Notes: generated by a model from the letters alone, not told the origin. A stretch of 19,491 bases of DNA from Candidatus Poribacteria bacterium (GCA_002687025.1 NYZG01000281.1:1-19491); one strand, 5' to 3'; shown: positions 5,028-14,047, numbered from the stretch's first letter. A program made the numbers and translations.

Positions 5028-7969
5028 CTACTCCCAACGCACGCCGCGCGTTCGCTGCGGCAGTCGCTTGCCTGTGGACGCTAGGCCTCGCCGTGACGAG
5101 CGACGGCGCGCAGTACGCCGTGCTGGCCGGAGTGTGGGACTACCAAAGCGAGGCGCTGGCGCTCGAAGCCCCGCGCAACGACCTCATCCTCATGCGGACG
5201 CTGCTCGCCGACGAGCGCTACGAGGCCGGGTCGGTGATCGTGCTCGAGAACCCGACGAAGACCGAGATGGTCGCATCGCTGGAAGGGCTGGCAGAGCGCA
5301 TCGGCCCGTCGGACACGTTCCTCTTCTACTTCAGCGGGCACGGCACGCGCATCATCGACAGGTTCGGGGACGACCCAGGCGACGAGGCGCGCGGCAGATA
5401 CCCAGACCTCGACGACGAGGCGCTACTCCCCGCGGACGCGGACCTGTCGCGCCCGGAAACGTACCTGCTCGACGACGAACTGGGCGCGCTCATCGGCGCC
5501 ATCGGCACGCGCGACGTCGCCTGCGTCATCGACACGTGCTACTCCGGCGACATCCTAAAGGCGCCGCGCCTCGGCCCGTCGAAGGGCGCCTCGGGAGACC
5601 CCACCGCCCGCCGACGCGGGGCGAGCCGCCCGCAGGACATCCTGGACGACGCGACCGACTTCGCCCTACTCATGGCCGCCGCGCCGCACAACGAGGTGGT
5701 GCACGAACTCCGAATCCCCGTCGCCGGGAGACAACTGCCGGTCAGCGCGTTGACGTATTCCATCTACCGACATGCGGGGCGCATGGCCGGCATGACGTAT
5801 CGCCAGCTTGCCCAGGCCGCGCGGTCGGACCACGAGGAGTGGCGCCTGCCATGGTCGCCCGTTCTTGAGGGGCCGGCGGCCCGGTACGACGAATCTACCC
5901 CGTGGCGACCCACGTCGATGGCCGCAGCGGAGGCCATCCGGCTGTACGCCGACGACGAGCTGCCGTTCGAGACGACGCGCCATCGCGTCGTGGCCCTGGG
6001 TGGCGTAGAGGTCGACGTCGGCCTGCTGCGCGCCGCGGGCGTTCGCCGCTCCGCGATCGTTATCGGCGTCGACGACTACCAGCCGCCGTTCGGCGCCCTG
6101 CGCTACGCCGGCGACGACGCCAAAGCCATGAAGGAGGTCCTGCAGGACGCAGGCTTCATGGTCACCCTGATGACGCCCGACAGCCTGCTGCAGCCGACGC
6201 GTCAGAACATCATCGACCAGCTCGAATGGCACGCGAGGATGGCCGACCTCGACATGCTCACCGTCTACCTCAGCGGCCACGGCGAGGACGTCGATGGAGA
6301 GGGTTACTTCGTCCCGATGGACGCCACGGAGCCGCTCGCGGCGAGTTCCCTGGGCGTCGGCGCCCTCTTCGACATATTGGCGACGGCGAAGGCGAAGCGT
6401 CGGTTCGTCATGGTCGACGCCTGCCGGGTCGCCCCGAAGCAGGCCTTCGTCTCCTCCCTCGCAACGCAAGGCAGCGAGACCGACATCGTCTTCACCGCCT
6501 GCGACGAGGGACAGTACGCCCCCGAAGTGCCGGAGTTGGGCCACGGTCTCTTTACGCACTTCCTCCTCACCGGGCTGCGCGACGACGCGGGAGAAGGCCC
6601 CGCTGCCGCCGCCCCGGATGGCAACGTCACGGTCCTTGGCTTGCTGGACTACGTAATGCGCGGCATCGACGACTGGTACGCGTCTATCCCGCCCGACCAG
6701 AGGCCGCAGCAGCAGGTCACGCCCCGCGTGCTGTACAACGGCAGGTACATCTCCCTACTCAGCAGCGAGGACGTCGACACCGCGCTGGTGGCGGCCCCTC
6801 GCCCGGCTGTCCCCGCCCCAGCCGCGACCGCGCCGACGATGCGACCACAGCCGGAGCATGTCCCGTTCCTCGTGTCGGTCCTACCCGGAATCAGCATGCC
6901 GATTCCCGTCGACGGCGACGTGTCCACGACGTTCTCGCTGAACCTCTTCGCCGGCTACGTCCGCAGCGTCCGAGGCGCCGAGGTCGGGTACGTGCTGAAC
7001 CGTGTGCGCGACGGCATGCACGGGGGCCAAGTCGCCGGGGCGGCCAACCTCGTCGGCGGACGCGTGACCGGGTTCCAGGCAGCCGGCGCCGTCAACGCGA
7101 CGGGCGGCGGACTGAGGGGTTTCCAGGCGGCCGGCGCGCTGAACCTGCTGGATGGCGGCGAACGGCTGGGCCGTTTCCTCGCCGACGTAAACCACGACGA
7201 GCCCGTCATGGGCCTGCACGGTGTCCAGGCCGCGGGCGCGGTGAACATCCTCAGCGGCGACACGAGTCAGGGCGCACAGATCGCCGGCGCGGTGAATGTG
7301 GCCGCGGGCCTGTTGCGCGGCGCGCAGCTCTCGGGGGCCGTGAACATCGGCGAACGTATATCGGGCGGGCAGTTCGGCGTGGTGAACGTCGCCGACTCCA
7401 TCCGCGGCGCTCAGTTCGGCGTCGTGAACGTCGGCGGGGCGATGACCGGCTTGCAGGTCGGCATCGTCAACATCGCCGACACTTTCGACGGCGTCCCTGT
7501 GGGTCTCCTCAACTACTCGGGCAACGGGCGGTGGGACCTCGAGATATCGGGCGACGAGACGTTCCCAGTGCTGGTCGGGCTCCGCACGGGCACGGAGCGC
7601 TTCTACTCCATTCTGGCCGTGGCCGGGCAGTGGGAGAGTACTCCCCGACGTTGGGGGATGGCGGCTGGATTCGGCGGGCGAATCCCTGTAGGGCGCTACG
7701 GAATCCACCTCGACGCGATGCACTACAAGATCAACGAGGACGAGGCGTGGACCGACGAGTTGCACCTGCTCAGCAAGCTGCGGCTGACCTTCGGCCTTCG
7801 GCTGGCGGACCAGATGTCGCTGTTCGCGGGCGTGACGGGGAACGTCCTCGTGTCGCGTCTGAACGACGGATCGCACCTGGACCTGTCGGGAGACGCCGTC
7901 TACGAGACCAAGCGCGGCAGAAACTGGGTCCGAGTCTGGCCCGGCGTCGTCGCGGGGGTCACGTTCTAG
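5024..7969 (+). CDS. Secreted tandem-caspase (peptidase C14) protein with surface repeats and barrel-like C-terminus
   Basis: This 981-residue protein starts at GTG 5024, supported by AAGGAGA at 5011-5017 and a 4-nt overlap with the anti-sigma gene. A signal peptide covers about residues 1-29. Caspase domain 1 (30-280) has H106 in FYFSGHGT and C172 in VIDTCYSGD. Acidic residues (DLDDEALLPAD) resemble metacaspases, which usually cut after Lys or Arg. Caspase domain 2 (342-580) has H419 in VYLSGHGED and C467 in MVDACRVA. Both dyads look intact. A Pro/Ala linker (590-612) leads to about ten Gly-x-Gln...Asn repeats (664-830). The last 150 residues show alternating strands and end in Phe, as in outer-membrane barrels. 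The repeats recall the LA_2272-type surface repeat family. A cell-surface or periplasmic role under sigma control is inferred; the substrate is unknown. Confidence 0.85.
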   Translation: MTTPNARRAFAAAVACLWTLGLAVTSDGAQYAVLAGVWDYQSEALALEAPRNDLILMRTLLADERYEAGSVIVLENPTKTEMVASLEGLAERIGPSDTFLFYFSGHGTRIIDRFGDDPGDEARGRYPDLDDEALLPADADLSRPETYLLDDELGALIGAIGTRDVACVIDTCYSGDILKAPRLGPSKGASGDPTARRRGASRPQDILDDATDFALLMAAAPHNEVVHELRIPVAGRQLPVSALTYSIYRHAGRMAGMTYRQLAQAARSDHEEWRLPWSPVLEGPAARYDESTPWRPTSMAAAEAIRLYADDELPFETTRHRVVALGGVEVDVGLLRAAGVRRSAIVIGVDDYQPPFGALRYAGDDAKAMKEVLQDAGFMVTLMTPDSLLQPTRQNIIDQLEWHARMADLDMLTVYLSGHGEDVDGEGYFVPMDATEPLAASSLGVGALFDILATAKAKRRFVMVDACRVAPKQAFVSSLATQGSETDIVFTACDEGQYAPEVPELGHGLFTHFLLTGLRDDAGEGPAAAAPDGNVTVLGLLDYVMRGIDDWYASIPPDQRPQQQVTPRVLYNGRYISLLSSEDVDTALVAAPRPAVPAPAATAPTMRPQPEHVPFLVSVLPGISMPIPVDGDVSTTFSLNLFAGYVRSVRGAEVGYVLNRVRDGMHGGQVAGAANLVGGRVTGFQAAGAVNATGGGLRGFQAAGALNLLDGGERLGRFLADVNHDEPVMGLHGVQAAGAVNILSGDTSQGAQIAGAVNVAAGLLRGAQLSGAVNIGERISGGQFGVVNVADSIRGAQFGVVNVGGAMTGLQVGIVNIADTFDGVPVGLLNYSGNGRWDLEISGDETFPVLVGLRTGTERFYSILAVAGQWESTPRRWGMAAGFGGRIPVGRYGIHLDAMHYKINEDEAWTDELHLLSKLRLTFGLRLADQMSLFAGVTGNVLVSRLNDGSHLDLSGDAVYETKRGRNWVRVWPGVVAGVTF
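7013..7513 (+). repeat. Ten degenerate 14-16 residue Gly-x-Gln repeats within the caspase protein
   Basis: The first six units follow G-x-Q-x-A/S-G-A-x-N at mostly 16-residue spacing. The last four follow G-x-Q/P-x-G-x-x-N at 14-residue spacing (for example GAQFGVVNVGGAMT). One spacer is expanded around residues 708-730. The regular strand-turn pattern suggests a stacked beta structure leading into the C-terminal barrel-like region. Confidence 0.8.
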
Positions 7970-9768
7970 ATCGGAGTTGGCCGACGGGGGGATAGCGCCC
8001 ACTCGGCGCACAGGAACAGCAGGGCCGCCAACGCGAACCACCGCCAGAGCCCGAGACCCGGTTCCTCGGCGCCGCCCGGTGTCGTCGCCGGCGGCCCCGA
8101 CGCCTGGGCCCAAAGGTCCGATTGCCCCGGCGCCACGTTTGCCGCGAAGAGCTCACGCGTCCCCGACGGCCCGCTGAGCGTGTAGATGCCCGCCCGCGAG
8201 ACGGAGAGGGTAGCGCTGTCGTGTTCCCCGACCGGCTCCAGCGCGTAACCCGCGGCCCGGTCAGGAAGCGACACCACCCGGCCGGCATCGATGGCGTGGG
8301 GTATCGGGCGCCGCCCCGCGCGCGCCCAGTCCAGGACGTTGGACATGAGCACCACCATCGCGGGGCGCAGCGACATGTCGGACGCGCTCACGTCGAACGG
8401 GTCAAACCCGATGGCGAGGACTCGCCGATCGTCCTCGTCCCACGCCAGCGCGGCGGGACCGGCTTCGGTCAACATCAGATGCGCGCCCGTCGAATCGTCG
8501 TCGTAGATGCCCACGAGCCGCGGCGTGATGCCCGCGAGATTGACGAGGCGCAGCGTGTCGTGCGTCTGGCCCGGGTCGATAAAGCGCGCCCCCTGCGCCG
8601 CTCTGTCGGGCGCGTGAGGAGCTCCGGCCGGCGGGCCGAGCAGCACCACGTCGCCCGTCGGCAACGTCGGAGGCTCCCATCCATGGAACACCGTCAGCCT
8701 GGTGTCGTCCCGCGGCAGGTAGACGTCCGGCGACGACACCGTGACGGAGGCGGACGCATCGAGGGCGATGACCGCGGCGAGGGCCCGCGCGTCGCGACCG
8801 ACAACGACGACATCGAGCGGCCGCGCGGCCGGCAGGACCGCATAGGCGTGGTTGTCGCGATCGAGGCCGTCCTCATGCTGCGCCTGCGCCCTGAACGCGA
8901 CATCCTCGTCGCGCCGGGCGCTGCCGACGAATTCGACCTCTACCGTCGCCCCGGCCTCGACCGACGCGGCTTGCGCGACCGGCTGGCCCTGCGACGGCGT
9001 GAGCACCGTCGACACGCGCGCCGGGCCCCGACCGTAATTCGTGACGCGCAGCCGCGCCACGTAGCCGTCGGGCGACCCACTCGAGCTGTCGGCGCCGACG
9101 CGCAGGTCGCCGACGGCAACATTGTCGCGGCCCGATGCGAAGATGTGCCACGTTGGCGAAGGGCCAGAGCCGCTCGCGTCGTCGTGGATGAAGAAGTGCG
9201 TGAATACGTGGATATCCGCCCGCGCTCCGCCCAGGAGAGAATGGGCGAGCGTGACCGCCGACGGTACGTCGGCCGCGGCATCGGTGGCGGCAGCGTCGGC
9301 GATGGCGGCGCGAATGGCTCCGAGGTCGGTGGTGAACGGCACGACAACGTCGGGCCGCGGGCCGGCGAGTATCAGGGCCGCTCGCGCGCCTCGGGGACGC
9401 TCCGCGAGGATCTCCAGCGCGGTCGCCTTCGCCGCGGCCAGCCGCGCCGGGCGCACGTCGGTGGCCGCCATGCTGACCGACGTGTCGACGACCAGCACGA
9501 CGCGCCGCGAGACGGGGGTGTGACCCGATGGGGTCGGCCCCATGAGAGCCACGGCCCCGGTGACCACCACGGCGGCCTGAAGCACGAACTCCCAGCTGAT
9601 AGGCACGCGCGGCCGCCTGGGATTCCCCCGCGCATCGGTAGGGACATCGTCCCACAGTGCGACGCTCGGCACGACGCGGCCCTGCCGCCGCCCGCCGCGC
9701 GCGTGCAGTAGCACGAGCAGAGGGAGCAGGAGCAGCAGCAGGGCGCCGCCGGGACGTGCGAATTGCAT
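7966..9768 (-). CDS. BatA-like von Willebrand factor A membrane protein
   Basis: The chosen ATG at 9768 gives 600 residues beginning MQFARPGGALLLLLLPLLVLLHARG, the usual first membrane helix of BatA-type proteins. The GTG at 9810 would add 14 unlikely residues. A second helix lies at about 61-77. The VWA domain follows, with an intact metal-binding start DTSVSM (D95) preceded by RRVVLVV. A long beta-rich region resembling a CARDB-like or glutamine-amidotransferase-like domain comes next, then a final membrane helix (LWRWFALAALLFLCAEWAL) near the C-terminus. Relatives are often encoded with MoxR ATPase and DUF58 genes and assist envelope stress or complex assembly; those partners are absent here. 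Its stop shares CTAG with the stop of the convergent caspase gene. The family is firm, the role uncertain. Confidence 0.78.
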   Translation of the reverse strand: MQFARPGGALLLLLLPLLVLLHARGGRRQGRVVPSVALWDDVPTDARGNPRRPRVPISWEFVLQAAVVVTGAVALMGPTPSGHTPVSRRVVLVVDTSVSMAATDVRPARLAAAKATALEILAERPRGARAALILAGPRPDVVVPFTTDLGAIRAAIADAAATDAAADVPSAVTLAHSLLGGARADIHVFTHFFIHDDASGSGPSPTWHIFASGRDNVAVGDLRVGADSSSGSPDGYVARLRVTNYGRGPARVSTVLTPSQGQPVAQAASVEAGATVEVEFVGSARRDEDVAFRAQAQHEDGLDRDNHAYAVLPAARPLDVVVVGRDARALAAVIALDASASVTVSSPDVYLPRDDTRLTVFHGWEPPTLPTGDVVLLGPPAGAPHAPDRAAQGARFIDPGQTHDTLRLVNLAGITPRLVGIYDDDSTGAHLMLTEAGPAALAWDEDDRRVLAIGFDPFDVSASDMSLRPAMVVLMSNVLDWARAGRRPIPHAIDAGRVVSLPDRAAGYALEPVGEHDSATLSVSRAGIYTLSGPSGTRELFAANVAPGQSDLWAQASGPPATTPGGAEEPGLGLWRWFALAALLFLCAEWALSPRRPTPI

Positions 9769-9825
9769 CAGGCAGGTCTCACAGAGCGTGTGTAGGTTGG
9801 CGCCGCGCACGGGCCCGGTGACATT

Positions 9826-10554
9826 CTACGGGCGGGAGCCGCTCCTCGCCAGCGCGAGCTCGTGAAGGGCGGCGGGCGCCTCGTCGAGGCCCGCTATCTC
9901 CCGCGTGGGGATCGTGTCCGTCTCGTTTGGGCGACCGTCTCGATTTAACCACACCGCGGCCGCACCGACCGCCAGAGCGCCCCGCACATCGGTCGCCAGC
10001 GAATCGCCAACGTGCGCCAGCTCGTGGAGCGCGCAGCCGGCCGCGCCGGCCGCTGCGTCGAACATGCGGCGATCCGGCTTGCATGCGCCGCCGTGGTCCT
10101 CGGCGTACAGCTCGAAGTCGAAAACGCCGGGAAGCCCGCACCGGCTCGCACGCGTGTTCCCGTTGCTGATGAGGCCCAACGTGTACATCCGCCCCAGGGC
10201 GCTAAGCGCGGGCCCGACGTCGTCGAACAGTTCGATGGAGTCGTACCGAACGCGCAGGTAGGTCTCCGTGAACCGACGGGCCAGGTCGTCGTCGTCGGTG
10301 TCCAGGCGGGACGACGTTCTGCGGAACGCGTCCAGCCGTCGGTCCTCCCACGACGCCGTGGCATCACCCGCCGCGATGAACGCCGCCTGCATGCGCATCA
10401 GGCCGTCGAGGTCGATGTCCAGAGCGGCCGGCAGGACGGCGCGCATTTCGGTGAGCACGCACTCGAACGCCCGACGCTGCGCCGCGCCAAACGCCCAGAG
10501 GGTCTCGTCCGCATCGAACGTGACGGTAGTGATGTCAGGCGGCCGGTGGGCCAT
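9826..10554 (-). CDS. HAD-superfamily hydrolase (subfamily I phosphatase)
   Basis: This 242-residue protein carries the HAD motifs in order. Motif I is FDADETLW, with nucleophile D14 and acid/base D16. Motif II is LISNGNT (S130). Motif III is K159 in CKPDRRMF. Motif IV is HVGDSLATD (D184, D189). The helical cap between motifs I and II (about residues 20-110) fits type C1 caps of small-molecule phosphatases such as phosphoglycolate phosphatases, haloacid dehalogenases and YjjG-like nucleotidases. The substrate cannot be deduced. The ATG at 10554 has no strong Shine-Dalgarno. It lies 21 bp after the preceding gene and 57 bp before the BatA-like gene, all on the minus strand, so it is probably expressed as part of that run. 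Confidence 0.88.
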   Translation of the reverse strand: MAHRPPDITTVTFDADETLWAFGAAQRRAFECVLTEMRAVLPAALDIDLDGLMRMQAAFIAAGDATASWEDRRLDAFRRTSSRLDTDDDDLARRFTETYLRVRYDSIELFDDVGPALSALGRMYTLGLISNGNTRASRCGLPGVFDFELYAEDHGGACKPDRRMFDAAAGAAGCALHELAHVGDSLATDVRGALAVGAAAVWLNRDGRPNETDTIPTREIAGLDEAPAALHELALARSGSRP

Positions 10555-10575
10555 TTGAACGGGCCCGTGGCAGGT

Positions 10576-11004
10576 CTAGTCGTCGGCTTCGTCGACAGAG
10601 GACGGGTCGAAGTCTTCTAGGCGCTCGCCGGCCTTGTGGGCGGCCACCTGCTTGATGAGATACTCACCCTCGTGGCGATCATATTCCTGTACCAGCTGCG
10701 CCTGTTCGTCGGCGATGTCGTAGTGGCGCAGTTCCATGTGTATCTTGGCGAGATACTCGTGCATCTCGCGGAACATGCCGTCCCACGCCTTCTCCCCCTT
10801 GAACGCCAGAACGGTGTCTGCGGCGGCGAGGGCCTCGGTAACGTCCTCGGACAGTTCGGCGGGAGCGTCGTCGGACAGTTCGGCGGGAGCGTCGTCGGTC
10901 GGCTCGCCCCCGCGCACCTCGGAGAGCGCGGCGTCGAGGACCTTGTAGGTATGTTCGATGTTCAGGCGGTTGCCGCCTCGCAGGAACGAGAGCACGTTGA
11001 GCAT
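10576..11004 (-). CDS. Unknown acidic helical protein
   Basis: I do not recognise this 142-residue protein. The start at ATG 11004 is supported by AGGGAAGGGA about 6 nt upstream. It begins with a short hydrophobic segment (MLNVLSFLRGG), followed by an amphipathic helix. A low-complexity acidic stretch with a repeated DDAPAELS comes next. A long predicted helical region (about 55-125; FREMHEYLAKIHMELRHYDIADEQAQLVQEYD) and a very acidic tail (EDFDPSSVDEADD) complete it. It has no cysteines and no clear membrane segment. It lies between the Rieske gene (33 bp away) and the HAD gene (21 bp away), so it is probably co-transcribed. A cytoplasmic structural or adaptor role is possible but unsupported. 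Confidence 0.7.
   Translation of the reverse strand: MLNVLSFLRGGNRLNIEHTYKVLDAALSEVRGGEPTDDAPAELSDDAPAELSEDVTEALAAADTVLAFKGEKAWDGMFREMHEYLAKIHMELRHYDIADEQAQLVQEYDRHEGEYLIKQVAAHKAGERLEDFDPSSVDEADD
10847..10894 (-). repeat. Perfect 24-bp tandem duplication in the acidic protein gene
   Basis: Two identical 24-bp units (10847-10870 and 10871-10894) encode the repeated DDAPAELS. The first four bases recur after the second unit. Perfect identity suggests recent in-frame slippage. A third, diverged unit (SEDVTEAL) may follow. Confidence 0.9.
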
Positions 11005-11037
11005 GACGCCGATCCCTTCCCTGAGGCCGCTGTGGGC

Positions 11038-11652
11038 CTAGATCTGGAGCGCGACCGTCACTACGCCATCGGCGAGTGTGGCCGGATACCGCTTGAGCGG
11101 CTCCTTCGCCGGGCCGCCGTGCGGCGCGCCTTCGAGGTCGAACCGAGACTTGTGGCAGGGACACGCGAAGTCGTTGGTGGCGGCATCGTACTTCGTCGCA
11201 CAGTTCTTGTGCGAACACACGTTGTTCAGCGCGATCACGGCGTCTTCCGACTGCCGCACAATGTAGAAGTCGAAGTCGAAGTGCTCCTTCTCCTGCTCCT
11301 CGCCGAGGGCGCCGCCCTCCGCCGCATCCGCCACGGCCACGCTGTGTTCCTCGCCGAGGACGCCGCCTACCTGGTCCGGTTCAGCCGCATCCGCCACGGC
11401 CACGTTGTGCTTCACGCGGAGGACGCCGCCCACCTTGCTCAGCTCCGGCGCGTCCGCCAGCGCCACGCTGTACCGTGGGCCGTCCGACGGAGCGGAGGCC
11501 GTCCCACCGGCGCCCACGCTTGCGGAGCCGCCAGCGCATCCCCCGACGGCAACGGTGACTGCGACGCCACCCGCCGCGACGGCCGCGCGGCCCAAGAAGC
11601 CACGTCGCGACAGCGAGCGGTCGGGGGCCGTGTCCAGCTCACGTGTGGTCAT
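11038..11652 (-). CDS. TAT-exported Rieske [2Fe-2S] protein with internal repeats
   Basis: This 204-residue protein starts with a twin-arginine signal (SRRGFLGRAAV, R16-R17) followed by a hydrophobic segment and VGGC (C39), which could be a lipobox. So it is probably folded in the cytoplasm and exported, anchored by helix or lipid. The Rieske centre is canonical: C146-x-H148-x2-C151 and C164-x-C166-H167. C146, H148, C164 and H167 are expected to ligate the cluster; C151 and C166 should form the disulfide seen in high-potential Rieske proteins. Residues 62-124 hold three 21-residue repeats in the strands before the cluster. No cytochrome b or oxidase subunit is nearby, so the electron partner is unknown. 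It lies 29 bp after rpsR and was probably co-transcribed with it. Confidence 0.88.
   Translation of the reverse strand: MTTRELDTAPDRSLSRRGFLGRAAVAAGGVAVTVAVGGCAGGSASVGAGGTASAPSDGPRYSVALADAPELSKVGGVLRVKHNVAVADAAEPDQVGGVLGEEHSVAVADAAEGGALGEEQEKEHFDFDFYIVRQSEDAVIALNNVCSHKNCATKYDAATNDFACPCHKSRFDLEGAPHGGPAKEPLKRYPATLADGVVTVALQI
11281..11469 (-). repeat. Three in-frame 63-bp repeats in the Rieske gene
   Basis: Units at 11407-11469, 11344-11406 and 11281-11343 encode 21-residue blocks beginning SVALADAPEL, NVAVADAAEP and SVAVADAAEG. At DNA level the last two share a 21-bp identical block (11321-11341 and 11384-11404). This indicates duplication followed by divergence. Confidence 0.85.
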
Positions 11653-11681
11653 GTCGATTCGCTCGGGTTGGCAGTACGGGC

Positions 11682-11906
11682 CTAATGCACGGAGAAGGGG
11701 ATCAACGCCAACTGCCGCGCGCGCTTGATGGCGACATCCAGCTTACGCTGGCCCTTGGCCGACAGATAGGTCGTCCGGCGCGGACGGATCTTGCCCGTAT
11801 CCGTGATGTATTGGCGTATGAACGACAGGTTCTTGTAGTCGATCTGTCGCTCCAGCTCCTCGATCTGTTCCTTCGTCAGGCGCCGCCGGCGCCGCAGATT
11901 ACGCAC
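11682..11906 (-). CDS. rpsR: 30S ribosomal protein bS18
   Basis: This 74-residue protein contains the bS18 core IDYKNLSFIRQYITDTGKI followed by RPRRTTYLSAKGQRKL and the terminal helix IKRARQLALIPF. It binds the small-subunit platform with bS6. The start is GTG at 11906: an in-frame TGA lies about 30 nt upstream, and GGAGA precedes the GTG by about 9 nt. The N-terminus is short and Arg-rich. bS18 usually sits in an rpsF-ssb-rpsR-rplI cluster. Here it follows rpoZ by 99 bp and precedes a Rieske gene, with its own strong promoter in the gap. The length is normal and the call is certain. Confidence 0.96.
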   Translation of the reverse strand: MRNLRRRRRLTKEQIEELERQIDYKNLSFIRQYITDTGKIRPRRTTYLSAKGQRKLDVAIKRARQLALIPFSVH

Positions 11907-11965
11907 TGTATCCGGGTCTCCGTTGGGAATCTTCGCCGATCACGCAGAGCCGCCACGCCAGAGGG

Positions 11966-11995
11966 ATTCTAGCGCGGCCGGCGACAAACTGTCAA
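11966..11995 (-). promoter_or_regulatory. Strong sigma-70-type promoter of rpsR
   Basis: On the minus strand, TTGACA (11990-11995, perfect consensus) and TAGAAT (11966-11971, 5 of 6) are separated by 18 bp. Transcription would start near 11960, giving a leader of about 54 nt before the GTG at 11906. It lies in the 99-bp gap after rpoZ and could drive rpsR and the genes downstream to 7966. Confidence 0.75.
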
Positions 11996-12005
11996 CGCGC
12001 CTCGC

Positions 12006-12418
12006 TTAGCCGCCATCCTCGAAGTCCGTGGCCAGATCGTCGAGTCCGCCCGCGTCGTCGTCGGCGTATTCGTCGAACAGCGCGGCGACGTCCTCGTCGG
12101 TCTCGTCGTCGAACGGCACATCGGCGTCCGACAGCGCAGGCCGGGGCAGGATCACCTCGTAACTGAGGCGCCCTTCGATGAGCTCCAGCAGGGCCTGTGT
12201 CGTGGGTTTCTTGGCCTGCTTGGCGGCATCCCCGACGGGCAAGTCGCGCTCATTCAGCACACGCGCGCGCTGTGCCGCGACGTTGACGGCCAGGTACTTG
12301 TTGGGGATCTCGGCGATGACATCTTCCACGTAGATTTCCGGTTCGAACCGGCCCGGACGCGTGCGAGGTTTCTTCACGGGGGTCGGCTCGACGACCGGTA
12401 GTGCCTGGTCGGTGTCGC

Positions 12419-12422
<4 letters not shown>
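12006..12422 (-). CDS. rpoZ: RNA polymerase omega subunit with extended tails
   Basis: This 138-residue protein has the omega core VEDVIAEIPNKYLAVNVAAQ, then RARVLNERD and KKPTTQALLELIEGRLSYE. That core helps fold and hold the beta-prime subunit. It starts at ATG 12422 with AGGAG about 8 nt upstream. The ATG overlaps the gmk TGA by 4 nt, so translation is probably coupled. The order gmk-rpoZ is widely conserved, which supports the call. It is longer than the usual 70-100 residues. The N-terminus adds a Pro/Arg-rich stretch (KKPRTRPGRF). The C-terminus adds about 40 strongly acidic residues ending in DDLATDFEDGG. Confidence 0.93.
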
Positions 12423-13995
<1,573 letters not shown>

Positions 13996-14047
13996 CAGCG
14001 CTCCGCGGCCGAGGGAGGAACCGGGCAACATACCACCACAATAACCT

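Noticed and set aside
5902..7995. 697-codon plus-strand frame overlapping the caspase gene
   Set aside because: It is a frame-shifted reading of the caspase gene, extremely rich in Arg, Gly and Pro. The caspase frame has intact motifs and proper start signals.
8122..9711. Plus-strand frame of 529 codons opposite the BatA-like gene
   Set aside because: It is Arg-rich without domains; the minus strand has clear membrane helices and a VWA metal-binding motif.
9769..9810. Earlier GTG start for the BatA-like protein
   Set aside because: It would put 14 polar residues before the conserved first membrane helix and has no Shine-Dalgarno.
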